Below, piece after piece: positions 42,013 to 52,244 of a stretch of DNA of 62,378 nt. Positions within the stretch are counted from its first letter, which is position 1; every line of letters starts with the position of its first letter. Both the position numbers and the translations under genes were made by a program. The notes below the pieces were generated by a model. That model did no database searches, had not been told where the DNA came from, and saw only the letters and a program-made list of their open reading frames with translations. Origin of the DNA: Paenibacillus chondroitinus NBRC 15376 (lineage in GTDB: Bacteria; Bacillota; Bacilli; Paenibacillales; NBRC-103111); the NCBI RefSeq assembly GCF_004000765.1, contig NZ_BILW01000038.1:1-62378 (forward strand), in the 5' to 3' direction.

Positions 42013-42032
42013 TTAATTAACTTATTAATTAA
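42013..42032 (+). promoter_or_regulatory. tandem TTAATTAA sites, candidate operator
   Basis: The palindrome TTAATTAA occurs at 42013-42020 and 42025-42032 (12 bp apart), in the leader right after the promoter; a similar TTAATTGA lies at 41943-41950 upstream of the -35. The layout suits a repressor that blocks the GH2 promoter. No regulator gene is adjacent. Confidence 0.35.
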
Positions 42033-42054
42033 CTTTATGGAGGTAGCGTTACCC

Positions 42055-43812
42055 ATGACGAATCAACCCCGAGCAGATTACCCAAGGCCACAATTTGTAC
42101 GAGACAGCTGGATGAACCTGAATGGCGAATGGGAATTTGAATTTGATGATGACCGCGTAGGCAGTAAAGAGAAGTGGCATTTAGGGAACAAGGCGTTATC
42201 CAAAAGGATCCAAGTGCCTTTCGCCTTTCAAAGTAAATTAAGCGGTATTGGCAGCAATGAATTTCATGATGTTGTCTGGTATCGCAGAGATTTGGCGATT
42301 CCGGATTCCTTTGCAAATAAGCGGATTTTGCTCCACTTTGGAGCTGTTGATTATGAGGCGTCCGTTTGGGTGAACGGCACTTTGGTTGCTACGCATGAAG
42401 GCGGGCATACGCCGTTTCACGCGGACATTACCGATGCTCTTCAGCCAGGTACGAATAAGTTGGTTGTAAAGGCTGTTGATTACAGCACAGACGTGACGCT
42501 GCCTAGAGGCAAGCAATATTGGCTCTCCGATTCAGCGAGCATTTTCTATACGAGAACGACGGGTATTTGGCAAACCGTGTGGATGGAAGCGGTAAGCGCC
42601 GATGCTTATTTAGATAAAGTGAGAATTACGCCGGACATTGATAATAAGCAGGTGGAATTGCAATTTTTCATCGAAGCCGCCAAAGCGCATGAGAAGCAGC
42701 AGGTAAAGGTTGAAATTTCTTTTAAAGGCAAACTTGTTTCTGAGGACACGTATTTGTTGAAAGACAGCGTGGGGACAAGAGCGGTTCGTCTGAATGATTT
42801 TAATGATCACGGACTTGGCGGTTGGTGGACGCCGGAGCGTCCGAATTTGTACGACGTGAAGTTCACACTGCTGGTTGATGAACAACCTGTTGATCAAGTG
42901 ACGAGCTATTTCGGGATGCGTAAAGTATCGATCGAGAATGGCAAGCTTTGCCTTAACAACCGTCCTTATTTCCTGAAAATGGTGCTGGACCAAGGTTATT
43001 TCCCAGATGGAAACTTGACGCCGCCGAGTGATGAGGCGATCAAACAGGATGTGGAACTGACGAAAGCGATGGGCTTTAACGGAGCACGTAAGCATCAGAA
43101 GCTGGAAGATCCTAGATATCTGTACTGGTGCGATCAGCTCGGACTTGTTGTCTGGAGCGAAGCGGCTAACGCTTACGAGTACACGGAGAAGTATGTAGAA
43201 CGCTTTACGAAAGAGTGGCAAGCTTCTGTCGATCGTGATTACAACCATCCATCGATTATTGCATGGGTACCTTTGAATGAGAGCTGGGGAGTTCCTAATA
43301 TCCAGATCGATAAAAGGCAGCAGCAGCACGCGCTGACGATGTATCATTTGACCAAATCGATTGATTCGATGCGTCCTGTTATTTCGAATGACGGTTGGGA
43401 ATTGGTAAAAACGGATTTGTTCGCGATTCACGATTATGAGTGGCGGGAAGAGGTCTTGACAGAGCGTTACAGCACCAAAGAGAAAGCCGTTCATGCGATG
43501 CCGGCTAATCGCCGCCTGTTTGTCGAAGGTTTCCCGTATGAGAATCAGCCGATTCTGGTTACTGAGTTTGGCGGGATCGCTTATAAGAAAAGCGAGTGGG
43601 AAGGCTGGGGTTACTCAGGTGCAGAAAACGATGAAGATTACGAGCAAAAGCTGCGCGCCGTCATTCGTCCGCTTCTGAACTCCGGTGTTGTTCAAGGCTA
43701 TTGCTATACGCAATTAACGGATGTGGAACAAGAAATTAACGGTTTGCTTACGTATGATCGGAAACCGAAAATTCCGGTTGAACTGATTAAAGCGATCAAT
43801 GACCGTAAATAA
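42055..43812 (+). CDS. glycoside hydrolase family 2 (beta-galactosidase/glucuronidase-like)
   Basis: A 585-residue intracellular-looking glycosidase with the three GH2 modules: jelly-roll sugar-binding domain (residues ~1-180), immunoglobulin-like domain (~185-285), TIM-barrel (~290-585). The acid/base is Glu409 in VPLNESWGVPN and the nucleophile Glu504 in LVTEFGGIAY. It has no signal peptide and is shorter than LacZ, like many GH2 beta-glucuronidases and small galactosidases. ATG 42055 follows TGGAGG. A consensus promoter and TTAATTAA repeats suggest high but regulated expression. Confidence 0.92.
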   Translation: MTNQPRADYPRPQFVRDSWMNLNGEWEFEFDDDRVGSKEKWHLGNKALSKRIQVPFAFQSKLSGIGSNEFHDVVWYRRDLAIPDSFANKRILLHFGAVDYEASVWVNGTLVATHEGGHTPFHADITDALQPGTNKLVVKAVDYSTDVTLPRGKQYWLSDSASIFYTRTTGIWQTVWMEAVSADAYLDKVRITPDIDNKQVELQFFIEAAKAHEKQQVKVEISFKGKLVSEDTYLLKDSVGTRAVRLNDFNDHGLGGWWTPERPNLYDVKFTLLVDEQPVDQVTSYFGMRKVSIENGKLCLNNRPYFLKMVLDQGYFPDGNLTPPSDEAIKQDVELTKAMGFNGARKHQKLEDPRYLYWCDQLGLVVWSEAANAYEYTEKYVERFTKEWQASVDRDYNHPSIIAWVPLNESWGVPNIQIDKRQQQHALTMYHLTKSIDSMRPVISNDGWELVKTDLFAIHDYEWREEVLTERYSTKEKAVHAMPANRRLFVEGFPYENQPILVTEFGGIAYKKSEWEGWGYSGAENDEDYEQKLRAVIRPLLNSGVVQGYCYTQLTDVEQEINGLLTYDRKPKIPVELIKAINDRK

Positions 43813-43847
43813 AAAAAGTCGGGGCAGATAGTTGCCCCGGCTTTTTT
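43812..43847. terminator. bidirectional terminator
   Basis: AAAAAAGTCGGGGCA pairs with TGCCCCG.CTTTTTT; A-run on one side and T-run on the other, between the convergent GH2 and DUF11 genes. Confidence 0.9.
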
Positions 43848-45528
43848 ATTCTTCCGCCTCCTCGATTCGAATAACAACTTCATTGGACAATGCCGTTCCC
43901 GTATGAACCGGGTCATTTACTTGATACACATATTTGGCTGATGCTCTTAGCGGAATGCGTTTGGCATTCGGTCTAAGAACAACTGTCGCTGAATAGGTGA
44001 TTTCGGTTGTGGCTTGAGGAAGGATGACTCCAAGCGATAAAGGCTGAGATGAACTCAGGATTTGGTTCATCGGAGTGCCGTTGATTCGCAGGGTAGCGGC
44101 GTTCAACGTAGTCAAGGGAGAAATCCAATCGTGAAGAAACACGCTGCCTGCAGCAAGATTGCCCGAATTGGATACTTGGATCCTGTAATGGACCGTGGAT
44201 TCAGGCTCGGCAATTAAAGGATTTGCAAAGACTACGATGGTTACAATCGGCCGCAGCAATTCGACACTTACCGTATTGGACAGCACATGATCGGAGACAA
44301 CGCGGTCATCCGGCAGACGGAAATTATATAACACGTCGGTATGGCTGGTTAGCTCGGTCTGTTCGGCGGAAATGGCCACAGCGTTGACCGTAACTTGGAA
44401 CGTGACGGCCATTTGGTTTTTTGCCGGCAATTGCCCGACATAAACAGAGCTGGTTAACAGTGAATTGCCATACGGAGTTCCATTCACCGTCAAGCTTCCC
44501 AGTACGTAGGAACTGCCCTCTGGGATGAAGTCGGACAGCCAAATTTCGGCCGCAATGTTGCCTTTGTTTGCAACGATTAAGGAATAGGTCAAGGTATCGC
44601 CCAGAGTAGCCTTTGGCTGCAGGACGGACTCGACAACCGAAATCGCAGGATCGTAAACCTCCAATGATATTGAGTTGGATGTCATTTTTTGCTTGTGGTC
44701 TCTGAGGTGTAAGACAAGCTCCGCGTCATTCACGATGCGTCCGGATGAGGGGGCATGGGTAACGGTGACTTGGAATTGTAAAGATAGGGTCTCATGCGCG
44801 GGCAGTTCGCTTAGTGAAATGCCATCCGCGGGATTTGCTGACGGATAGGAAGTATGCCCGATTTTTACGCTGCCTGCAACGAAACGAACGCTGGTTGGCA
44901 GTCGATCTATAAAAAGCATTTTGTTAATCGTATAGCTTCCTTCATTTTTGATGGTGAATAGAAAGGTGACTGTATCGCCGACAAAAGTATAAGGTTTATC
45001 CGCGTGTTTCTTAAAGCTGATTTTCGTTTCCTCGAAAGGAATGATGACGGTATTTGATTTTGAGCTCCCTGTTGCTGATCTACCTCCTGCTGTATGGAAG
45101 GTATAGGTTGCTGTTGCTTGATTTTTTAGTTGTGAAGATGGATGAAGTATAACCACTTGGAAGTTTACTTCTATGTGCTGGCCGATATGAATGGTTCCCA
45201 CATAGATGCCCTTGTCTGGTTTGGCCATGGGCATGGGGACGCCATCCACGATGACGCTGTTAGGAACTAACGAAGTCCCGTCTGGCATGGTGTCAAAAAG
45301 GGTAACTTGTGCATCCAAGTTACCCTTATTGGCTATTGTCAAGGTGTAAGTTATGACTTGACCGAGCACGGCTTCAGACGTATTCGCCTTTTTTCGAATC
45401 GTAATGACGGGACCAACCACTGGGGTATCTACGGTGTTGGAATAGGCGTGGCTGGTCAAATTACCTGAGCTGAAACGGACGACAGATTGATTAATTAAAT
45501 GTTTGGGAGGTTGGGATTCGGCCGTCAT
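43846..45528 (-). CDS. DUF11-repeat protein, 3' fragment
   Basis: A 560-residue frame with four more DUF11-type repeats (ITIRKKANTSEAVLGQVITY..., ISFKKHADKPYTFVGD, ISVVESVLQPKATLGD, and IVVFANPLIAEPESTVHY). Its first residues, INQSVVRFSSGNLTSHAYSN, are the second half of a repeat whose first half ends the preceding frame. Its ATG overlaps that stop as ATGA. So either it is the separated tail of one ~2,800-residue protein after a frameshift, or a gene kept by stop-start coupling. No signal peptide, LPxTG or membrane anchor is visible. Confidence 0.75.
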   Translation of the reverse strand: MTAESQPPKHLINQSVVRFSSGNLTSHAYSNTVDTPVVGPVITIRKKANTSEAVLGQVITYTLTIANKGNLDAQVTLFDTMPDGTSLVPNSVIVDGVPMPMAKPDKGIYVGTIHIGQHIEVNFQVVILHPSSQLKNQATATYTFHTAGGRSATGSSKSNTVIIPFEETKISFKKHADKPYTFVGDTVTFLFTIKNEGSYTINKMLFIDRLPTSVRFVAGSVKIGHTSYPSANPADGISLSELPAHETLSLQFQVTVTHAPSSGRIVNDAELVLHLRDHKQKMTSNSISLEVYDPAISVVESVLQPKATLGDTLTYSLIVANKGNIAAEIWLSDFIPEGSSYVLGSLTVNGTPYGNSLLTSSVYVGQLPAKNQMAVTFQVTVNAVAISAEQTELTSHTDVLYNFRLPDDRVVSDHVLSNTVSVELLRPIVTIVVFANPLIAEPESTVHYRIQVSNSGNLAAGSVFLHDWISPLTTLNAATLRINGTPMNQILSSSQPLSLGVILPQATTEITYSATVVLRPNAKRIPLRASAKYVYQVNDPVHTGTALSNEVVIRIEEAEE

Positions 45529-48500
45529 ACGACCGTCACCTCGAAAGTAACAGTAACAGATGCTCCTGCAGCAATGGTGTTGAGCGGAACGCCAGTACTT
45601 GGATTCTGACCTGGTCTAGCGCTGCCGTTCACCGTTACACTATCTGTGACAAATACAGTTCCAGTCGGAATTGGATCCGTTAGAACAACATTGTTGACTG
45701 CTTCTATGCCGTTATTGGTGACAATTACTGTGTACGTAATCGTATCACCAACAATCGCGTCAATCACATCTGAGCTTTTCACTACTGAAACGTTCGGTGA
45801 GGATACTGGAATCACGAGCGTGTTGGAAGCAACGGAACCTGACAGTACCCGACCATCTGGCGGCGAGTAGGTGTAGTTGGCGGTTGCTGTGTTCACCAAT
45901 TGCTGTGGTGACGGCAAGGATTCTACATTGACGGCCAGTGATATTTTTACAGTTACCGTATCGCCAGGAGGGATTGTTCCGGCATTGATACCGGTAGCTG
46001 GATTAGCTCCAGGTTGTAGTTGACCATCGACAATTACGCTATTAGGGACAAATTCGGCTCCTGCCGGAACGGTATCGAAGACAGTTGCAACCGCAGGCAG
46101 ATTCCCGGAATTGTGAAGCGTAAGCGTGTAAACGACCGTATCGCCGACAGTAGCATTGGTTGTATTTGCGCTTTTGATGATAGCGATAATCGGCTGATAG
46201 ACCGGAACGATGACTGTGTTGGAGAAAGCGGATGCGGCAAAGGCGCCGCTCGTAAAGCTGACAGACGATTGATTCGTAAGCAGTCCGGATGTCGGCAAGC
46301 TGTTAACGGTGACTTTGAAAGAAACTGCAACGGATATGCCTGGCTGAATCGAGCCAAGCGATATGCCTTTGGTTGGATCAGCGGTGGGTACCGGAGTGCC
46401 ATTGATTGTAACGCTGCCTGGAACGAAGCTTGTGGCACCAGGAAGCTGATCAAAGAATTGAACACTATTGATGGCCGCTATGCCGTTATTGCTCACATTA
46501 GCGAAATAAGTGATCGTATCGCCGACTACGGCATCGGTAGCCGTTGTCAATTTTCCAACCGTGACATTCGGAGCGGATACCGGGATGGTTACGGTATTGG
46601 AATTTGTTGAGCCAGTAATTACCCGGCCATCTGGCGGACTAAAGCTGAAGTTAGCCGTAGCTGTATTCGTTAATACTTGCGGACTCGGCAGCGAAGTGAT
46701 GACAACAGCAAAGGTTACAGTGTTAGTAACACCGGGTTGTGCGGTGAATGGAATGCCTGTAGTAGGGTCAGCTCCTGGCTGGGTGATTCCGTTAAGTACA
46801 ACAGAGTTCTGTTGGAAAGTAGCTCCATTAGGAATTGAATCGACTAAGTTGACGCTAGCTGCATAGTTTCCAGTATTACTGACATTTACCGTATAAATAA
46901 TGAGATCGCCAATTGTGGCATTGGTGGAGTTTGCCGTTTTGGCTGCAGCAAGAATGGGTTGATAAACCGGTGTTGTAATGGTGTTGGAGAAAGCAACCGC
47001 CGAAAGAGCGCCGGAGGTAAAGCTGACGATACCTTGGTTGCTTAACTGTGCTGGATCAGGCAGGGCAACGACTCTGACATTGAACGTGATGGTAACCGTT
47101 CCGCCAGCTGCGATAGTACCGAGCGCAATCCCGGATATTGGATTTGGCGGCACAGGTGGTGTTGGCGCTCCGACAATAACGACGCTGCCTGGAATAAACG
47201 CTAAACCGGGTGGGATTGGATCCGAGAAAACAACGTTGTTAACAGGTTCAATCCCATTATTCGTGATGACAATCGTATAAGGGAGAATATCACCTACGAC
47301 GGCATCCGTCACGGTTGTGCTCTTCACAACGCTGACGTTAGGCGAAGACACGGAAATCGTTACGGTATTCGACGTGGCGGAACGGTTGAACGGTCGGCCG
47401 TCCGGTAGTGTGAAGGAGTAAGCAGCCGTTCCGGTGTTGGATAGCACCTGCGGATTCGGCAGGGTATTGATCACAACAGAGAAAGAGACAGGAATTGTGG
47501 CACCAGGCTGTACAGAACCGATATCAATCCCTGTTGAAGGGTCTGCACCCGGAGCGGGAGTCGTTCCAACGAATACGCTGTTTGGCTGAAAGGTGGTGCC
47601 GGCTGGAATGGTATCCGTCAGGATGGCGGAAGCTGCGTAGTTCCCTGTGTTAGAAACATTCAACGTGTATACGATGGTATCCCCGACCGTTGCATTCGAA
47701 GTGCTTCCGGCTTTTAGAACACCAATGACAGGTTGGTAAACAGGTGTTGTTATCGGATTCGAGAAGGTTGTGCTTGACAGCGCGCCTGATGTGAAAGTTA
47801 CGGCAGATTGGTTCGTTAATTGTGCTGGAGTCGGCACAGAGGTAACGAGCACGTTGAAAAGCACCGTGACCGTTGCTCCAACCGCTATTGTGCCTAACTG
47901 TACGCCTGTGGCCGGGTTCGGAGGAACAACCGGCGGTGGAGCGCCGATGATGACGACACTGCCAGGAACAAACGTGCCCCCTGCAGGAATTTGATCCGTG
48001 AATATGACATTATTGACGGGGGCAATCCCACTGTTCATGATGGACGTGCTGTACGTTATGGTATCGCCTACGGTTAAAGCCGTAGAAGTCGTACTTTTCG
48101 ATACGGTTACGTTTGGCGAAGAAACCGGGAACGTAACGGTATTCGATGTAACCGAACGAGTGATGATACGGCCATCCGGCGGGGTGAACGTGTATGTAGC
48201 CGTAGCGATGTTGCTGATCGTTTGCGGGCTGGGCAAAGTTTCAATCAACACGGAAAAGGTGACTGTCTTAAAAGTACCGGGTGCGATGGAACCGGCATTA
48301 ATTCCTGCAACGGGATCTGAGCCGGGCTGAGGCATCCCATCGACTTGCGCACTATTCGCTACATAAGAGGTTCCAGCAGGAATCGTATCGGTGACAATAA
48401 CATTCCCTGCCAGGTTGCCTGTGTTCGACACAACGATGCTGTATAGAACCGTGTCGCCGACAGTTGCGCTGGTCGTGTTGGCTGTCTTAACAGCCGTGAT

Positions 48501-51500
48501 ATTCGGTTGGGTAACGGGAGTTATGACATCGTTGGAGGATGATGAGCCTGAGAAGGTTCCCGATGTGAAGCTGACCGAAGATTGGTTAATGATTTGTGGT
48601 GTTGGCATTGTGATTTTCACCTCAAAAGTCACGGTAGCCGGGCTGTTGGGCGCCAGGGTACCGATTGGAATACCGGTCGACGGATTGGCATTCGGCAACG
48701 ACGTGCCGTTCACCTTGACGCTTCCGGGAATAAATGAAGTGCTCGGATCGGCAATGCTCGTAAGTATGACATTGTTGACGTTCTCGATGCCTTGATTGGT
48801 AATGACAATGGTATAGGTGACGGTATCTCCTTGTACGGCAGAGCTGACATTGCTGGTCGTCATCACTTTCACGTCAGGAGCTGAAACAGGTATGGTTACT
48901 GTGTTTGAAAGACCGGAACCAGAGAGCGTTCGGCCATCTGAGAGTGTAAAGGTGTAGGAGGCGCTCGCCTGATCGACCAATTGCTGCGGAGTCGGCAGGG
49001 AAGTTACCGTCGCTTCAAATGTAACGGTTTTTTTTGCACCCACATCAAGCGTGCCGAGCGGAATACCGCTCACAGGATCAACGCCTGGCAGAGGGGCGTC
49101 ATTGATGATAACGCTATTCACGAGAAACGTCGTGCCTGCGGGAATGTTATCCGTTAACGTCACATTGGCAGGAGAACTGCCGCTATTGCCCACCTCCAAT
49201 TTGTAAACGACAATATCGCCGAGAACGGCCAGCGTCAGGTTGGAGCTTTTGACAATGGATAAGATGGGCTGCTGAATTTGCGTGATGACGCTGTTCGAGA
49301 AAGCTGCTCCGGAGAAAACACCGGAGTTAAAGCTTACACTGGCATGATTCTCAGCCTGCGCTGGCGTGGGAACCGAAGTGACAGTTGCCCGGAAAATAAC
49401 CTGTGTGGTGGCGCCGGCCGCAATGTTACCCACCGAGAAGCCGGTATTCGGGTCCGCTGAAGATCTTGGCACACCGTCTATCGTCACGCTTCCGGCTTGG
49501 AACGTAACCCCGGCCGGCAGAGAATCCTGCAGGGTGACGCTGCTTACTTGAACAACGCTGCTATTCGTAATGTTGAGCGTGTAAATCAGTGTTTCACCGA
49601 GTGCTGCATACGCTAGATTAACGGATTTGGTTACGGCAACATTGGGGGCGGATACGGGAATATCCGTCGTATTTGACACGGCACTGCCATTTAGCGTGCG
49701 TCCGTCCGGCGGTTGGTACGTGTAATTTGCTGTTGCTTGATTTTGAAGTCTTGGCGGAGACGGCAGGTTCTGCACGACGACTTGAAACTTGATTTCACTT
49801 GTGCCGGAAGGCGGAATAGATCCTACCGGAATGCCAAGCGCAGGATTAGCGCTTGGACTGGAAACGCCATTTATTGTAACACTGCCTATCACAAACGTCG
49901 TGGCTGGCGAGATGTTATCCACGACCGTTGGTAGTACAGCGATATTACCTTGATTGCGAACAAGAAGCGTGTAGGTCAGCGTTGCCCCAACGGTGACATT
50001 TGTGCTATTCACACTCTTGGTCACAGAGACAACAGCTTGAAACACGGGTGTCGTAATCGTGTTCGTTAAGGTAGTTCCAGCAAAAGTACCAGAGCTGTAT
50101 GAAATAGAAGCTTGGTTGCTCAATTGACCGGAAGCAGGGAAAGAAACAACATTGACCTGGAAGGTGACGGTTACCGAGTTGCCGGCCGTTATTGTACCTA
50201 CGGCGATGCCGCCGCCAGGAACTGCGCTTGGCCTCGAACTCCCCCCAACAACGACGGTGCCGGGTACAAACGTCGCGCCTTGGGGGATTGTATCCGTCAG
50301 AATGACATTCGTCACACTTTCTACGCCTGAATTCGTGATCACCGTACTGTATGTAAAGGTATCTCCGACAACTGCATCGACAACATTAACGCTTTTGACA
50401 GCCCCGACGCTTGGCAAACGGACGGGAATGGTCACGGTATTGGAGCCGGCGGTTCCCGAGATCGTTCGACCGTCAGGCGGTTGAAACGTGTATGTACTAT
50501 TCGCTGTATTCACGAGCTGCGGCGGAGAAGGGAGGGAATTAATCAGTACATCAAAGGTGACTGTTGATGTGCCGCTGGCTGCAACAGTGCCAATGTTTAC
50601 CCCTGTGACCGGATTGGCGCCAGGAACCGTGACACCGTTAACTTTGAAGCTGTTCGTAACAAAAGATGTTCCCGCTGGGATGTTATCGGTCACGGTCATT
50701 AAGGCATCCCTATTCCCCGTGTTAGCAATTTGCAGCGTATAGGTTACCGTGCTCCCGACAGAACCGTTCGCTGTGCTTGCGGATTTCACAATCGCAATCT
50801 TTGGCGAATAAACTGTCGTCGTCACCGTATTCGAGGGAATGACACCTGAAATAATGGAACCACCTGCAACGCTTTGAAAGGTGAAGGCGGCATTTGCCGT
50901 ATTCGCCAGCGATTGCGGATTCGGAAGACTTGTGACCGTAGCTTTATAAGAAACAGTGATAGATGAGCCGAAGGCAAGGGAGCCAAGAGGAGCACCTGTT
51001 GTAATATCGTAGGTCGGCCGTGATACGCCTGCTACGATGACACTGCCAGCTACGAAGGTTGAACCGGCAGGCAAGGGATCGGACAACACGATGCTGGCGG
51101 CGCTGGCCGTCCCTGAGTTGGTGGTTGTTACCGTATAAGTGACGGTATCACCCACGACAGCTCCGGTAACATTGGCGCTTTTGGTCACTGTAATTTTTGG
51201 TGCGTTAATATCAACTTGAATGGCATTGGCATTGACAGCATAAGCGTCACCCGAAGTGGTCAGCTGCAGGATGGCAGAGGATTGATTGTTCGTTAACCGT
51301 GCGGAGACATCAACGTTCGTAATGTCCCAGCCTTGGCGGCCTCCGCTAATGTTCGATCCGGGAGCTCCGTTGATTTGGTTGAGTGAGCCGAACGTCCCTG
51401 TGGTGTTAAGCTGCCCTGCATCGTTATTGATCTGGGAAGCAAAAAAGTTGGCGGCAAAGTTATTGGGTCCGGATAATGCGACAAGCGAGGCTGTTGTAGG

Positions 51501-52244
51501 CCCAAATAGCGCCTGATCGCCCGTACGGTTAGCATCACCTTCCTGGGCACTGAAAAGCGCTCTACCGCCTAGTGTGCCTGTTACCGGTGTAGCGAATCCA
51601 GTAATGGTCGTGTTCACAGGAGGAGAGGTAGACTGTACGAGTACGGCACCGACGCGCAATGACATGTTCCGGAAAGGCAGGTTCGTGTTCTGGTATATAA
51701 CGGCCAGCGTCCAACCGCAATGGTTGGCCGTCGGATCACCGGCAACGACAATCGTACCAGGCACGCTTCCTACGGTGTAAGTACCGGCCATCCCTTGCTG
51801 CACCTGAGTCGTGACATTGGCTGTGCGTACATAGCCGGAAGCACCACTGCCCAAGTTAAACTCATTTTTTGTTGCATCATCAGGCGTGACGCTAAACGTT
51901 GCTGCTGGTGTCGTAAACGAAACCGGATTGTTGATCACAGCGCTCAGGTCAACAGTGCCGTTGATATAAGATCCGCCCCAGATCAGCTCTGCATAAAGCA
52001 CGGTACTTCCTGCAGGAAATGTGAGGATGGCGGCTGAGCTGTTGGAGGTGTAGAGATTGGTGGTTCCTGCGGGATACGTCCCGAATTTCAGCGCCGTATT
52101 CACGGTTGTGAAAGCACCGATGCTGTCTTGTGTTCCCGGTTGGCCTACCGTATCGGAGCGACTTAAGCCAAGCGTATTTCCGGTGAACGTGATCGCGCCA
52201 GTCGCGTTGAGTGTGGACCTGACGACGAGAGCTATGATCGTCAC
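45525..52244 (-). CDS. giant DUF11-repeat surface protein
   Basis: A 2,239-residue protein. Residues ~1-350 form a non-repetitive N-terminal domain (GAITFTGNTLGLSRSDTVG, ..VLYAELIWGGSY) as in surface/exosporium DUF11 proteins. It is followed by 15 DUF11 repeats of ~125 residues, each with a VxDTVxYT...NxG core and a Pro-Ala-Gly loop. Two repeat kinds largely alternate, one with YTFxPPDGRxxxGS, the other with VSFTSGxFSxxxFSN. There is no signal peptide. The start is doubtful: the only canonical in-frame start is GTG at 52244, directly abutting GGGGG, while an in-frame ATA three codons on has ideal spacing. It ends in ATGA coupled to the 3' fragment. Confidence 0.85.
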   Translation of the reverse strand: MTIIALVVRSTLNATGAITFTGNTLGLSRSDTVGQPGTQDSIGAFTTVNTALKFGTYPAGTTNLYTSNSSAAILTFPAGSTVLYAELIWGGSYINGTVDLSAVINNPVSFTTPAATFSVTPDDATKNEFNLGSGASGYVRTANVTTQVQQGMAGTYTVGSVPGTIVVAGDPTANHCGWTLAVIYQNTNLPFRNMSLRVGAVLVQSTSPPVNTTITGFATPVTGTLGGRALFSAQEGDANRTGDQALFGPTTASLVALSGPNNFAANFFASQINNDAGQLNTTGTFGSLNQINGAPGSNISGGRQGWDITNVDVSARLTNNQSSAILQLTTSGDAYAVNANAIQVDINAPKITVTKSANVTGAVVGDTVTYTVTTTNSGTASAASIVLSDPLPAGSTFVAGSVIVAGVSRPTYDITTGAPLGSLAFGSSITVSYKATVTSLPNPQSLANTANAAFTFQSVAGGSIISGVIPSNTVTTTVYSPKIAIVKSASTANGSVGSTVTYTLQIANTGNRDALMTVTDNIPAGTSFVTNSFKVNGVTVPGANPVTGVNIGTVAASGTSTVTFDVLINSLPSPPQLVNTANSTYTFQPPDGRTISGTAGSNTVTIPVRLPSVGAVKSVNVVDAVVGDTFTYSTVITNSGVESVTNVILTDTIPQGATFVPGTVVVGGSSRPSAVPGGGIAVGTITAGNSVTVTFQVNVVSFPASGQLSNQASISYSSGTFAGTTLTNTITTPVFQAVVSVTKSVNSTNVTVGATLTYTLLVRNQGNIAVLPTVVDNISPATTFVIGSVTINGVSSPSANPALGIPVGSIPPSGTSEIKFQVVVQNLPSPPRLQNQATANYTYQPPDGRTLNGSAVSNTTDIPVSAPNVAVTKSVNLAYAALGETLIYTLNITNSSVVQVSSVTLQDSLPAGVTFQAGSVTIDGVPRSSADPNTGFSVGNIAAGATTQVIFRATVTSVPTPAQAENHASVSFNSGVFSGAAFSNSVITQIQQPILSIVKSSNLTLAVLGDIVVYKLEVGNSGSSPANVTLTDNIPAGTTFLVNSVIINDAPLPGVDPVSGIPLGTLDVGAKKTVTFEATVTSLPTPQQLVDQASASYTFTLSDGRTLSGSGLSNTVTIPVSAPDVKVMTTSNVSSAVQGDTVTYTIVITNQGIENVNNVILTSIADPSTSFIPGSVKVNGTSLPNANPSTGIPIGTLAPNSPATVTFEVKITMPTPQIINQSSVSFTSGTFSGSSSSNDVITPVTQPNITAVKTANTTSATVGDTVLYSIVVSNTGNLAGNVIVTDTIPAGTSYVANSAQVDGMPQPGSDPVAGINAGSIAPGTFKTVTFSVLIETLPSPQTISNIATATYTFTPPDGRIITRSVTSNTVTFPVSSPNVTVSKSTTSTALTVGDTITYSTSIMNSGIAPVNNVIFTDQIPAGGTFVPGSVVIIGAPPPVVPPNPATGVQLGTIAVGATVTVLFNVLVTSVPTPAQLTNQSAVTFTSGALSSTTFSNPITTPVYQPVIGVLKAGSTSNATVGDTIVYTLNVSNTGNYAASAILTDTIPAGTTFQPNSVFVGTTPAPGADPSTGIDIGSVQPGATIPVSFSVVINTLPNPQVLSNTGTAAYSFTLPDGRPFNRSATSNTVTISVSSPNVSVVKSTTVTDAVVGDILPYTIVITNNGIEPVNNVVFSDPIPPGLAFIPGSVVIVGAPTPPVPPNPISGIALGTIAAGGTVTITFNVRVVALPDPAQLSNQGIVSFTSGALSAVAFSNTITTPVYQPILAAAKTANSTNATIGDLIIYTVNVSNTGNYAASVNLVDSIPNGATFQQNSVVLNGITQPGADPTTGIPFTAQPGVTNTVTFAVVITSLPSPQVLTNTATANFSFSPPDGRVITGSTNSNTVTIPVSAPNVTVGKLTTATDAVVGDTITYFANVSNNGIAAINSVQFFDQLPGATSFVPGSVTINGTPVPTADPTKGISLGSIQPGISVAVSFKVTVNSLPTSGLLTNQSSVSFTSGAFAASAFSNTVIVPVYQPIIAIIKSANTTNATVGDTVVYTLTLHNSGNLPAVATVFDTVPAGAEFVPNSVIVDGQLQPGANPATGINAGTIPPGDTVTVKISLAVNVESLPSPQQLVNTATANYTYSPPDGRVLSGSVASNTLVIPVSSPNVSVVKSSDVIDAIVGDTITYTVIVTNNGIEAVNNVVLTDPIPTGTVFVTDSVTVNGSARPGQNPSTGVPLNTIAAGASVTVTFEVTVV

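Noticed and set aside
43846..52244. Cell-wall sorting signal or signal peptide for the DUF11 protein
   Set aside because: No LPxTG, hydrophobic tail or N-terminal signal segment found in either frame.
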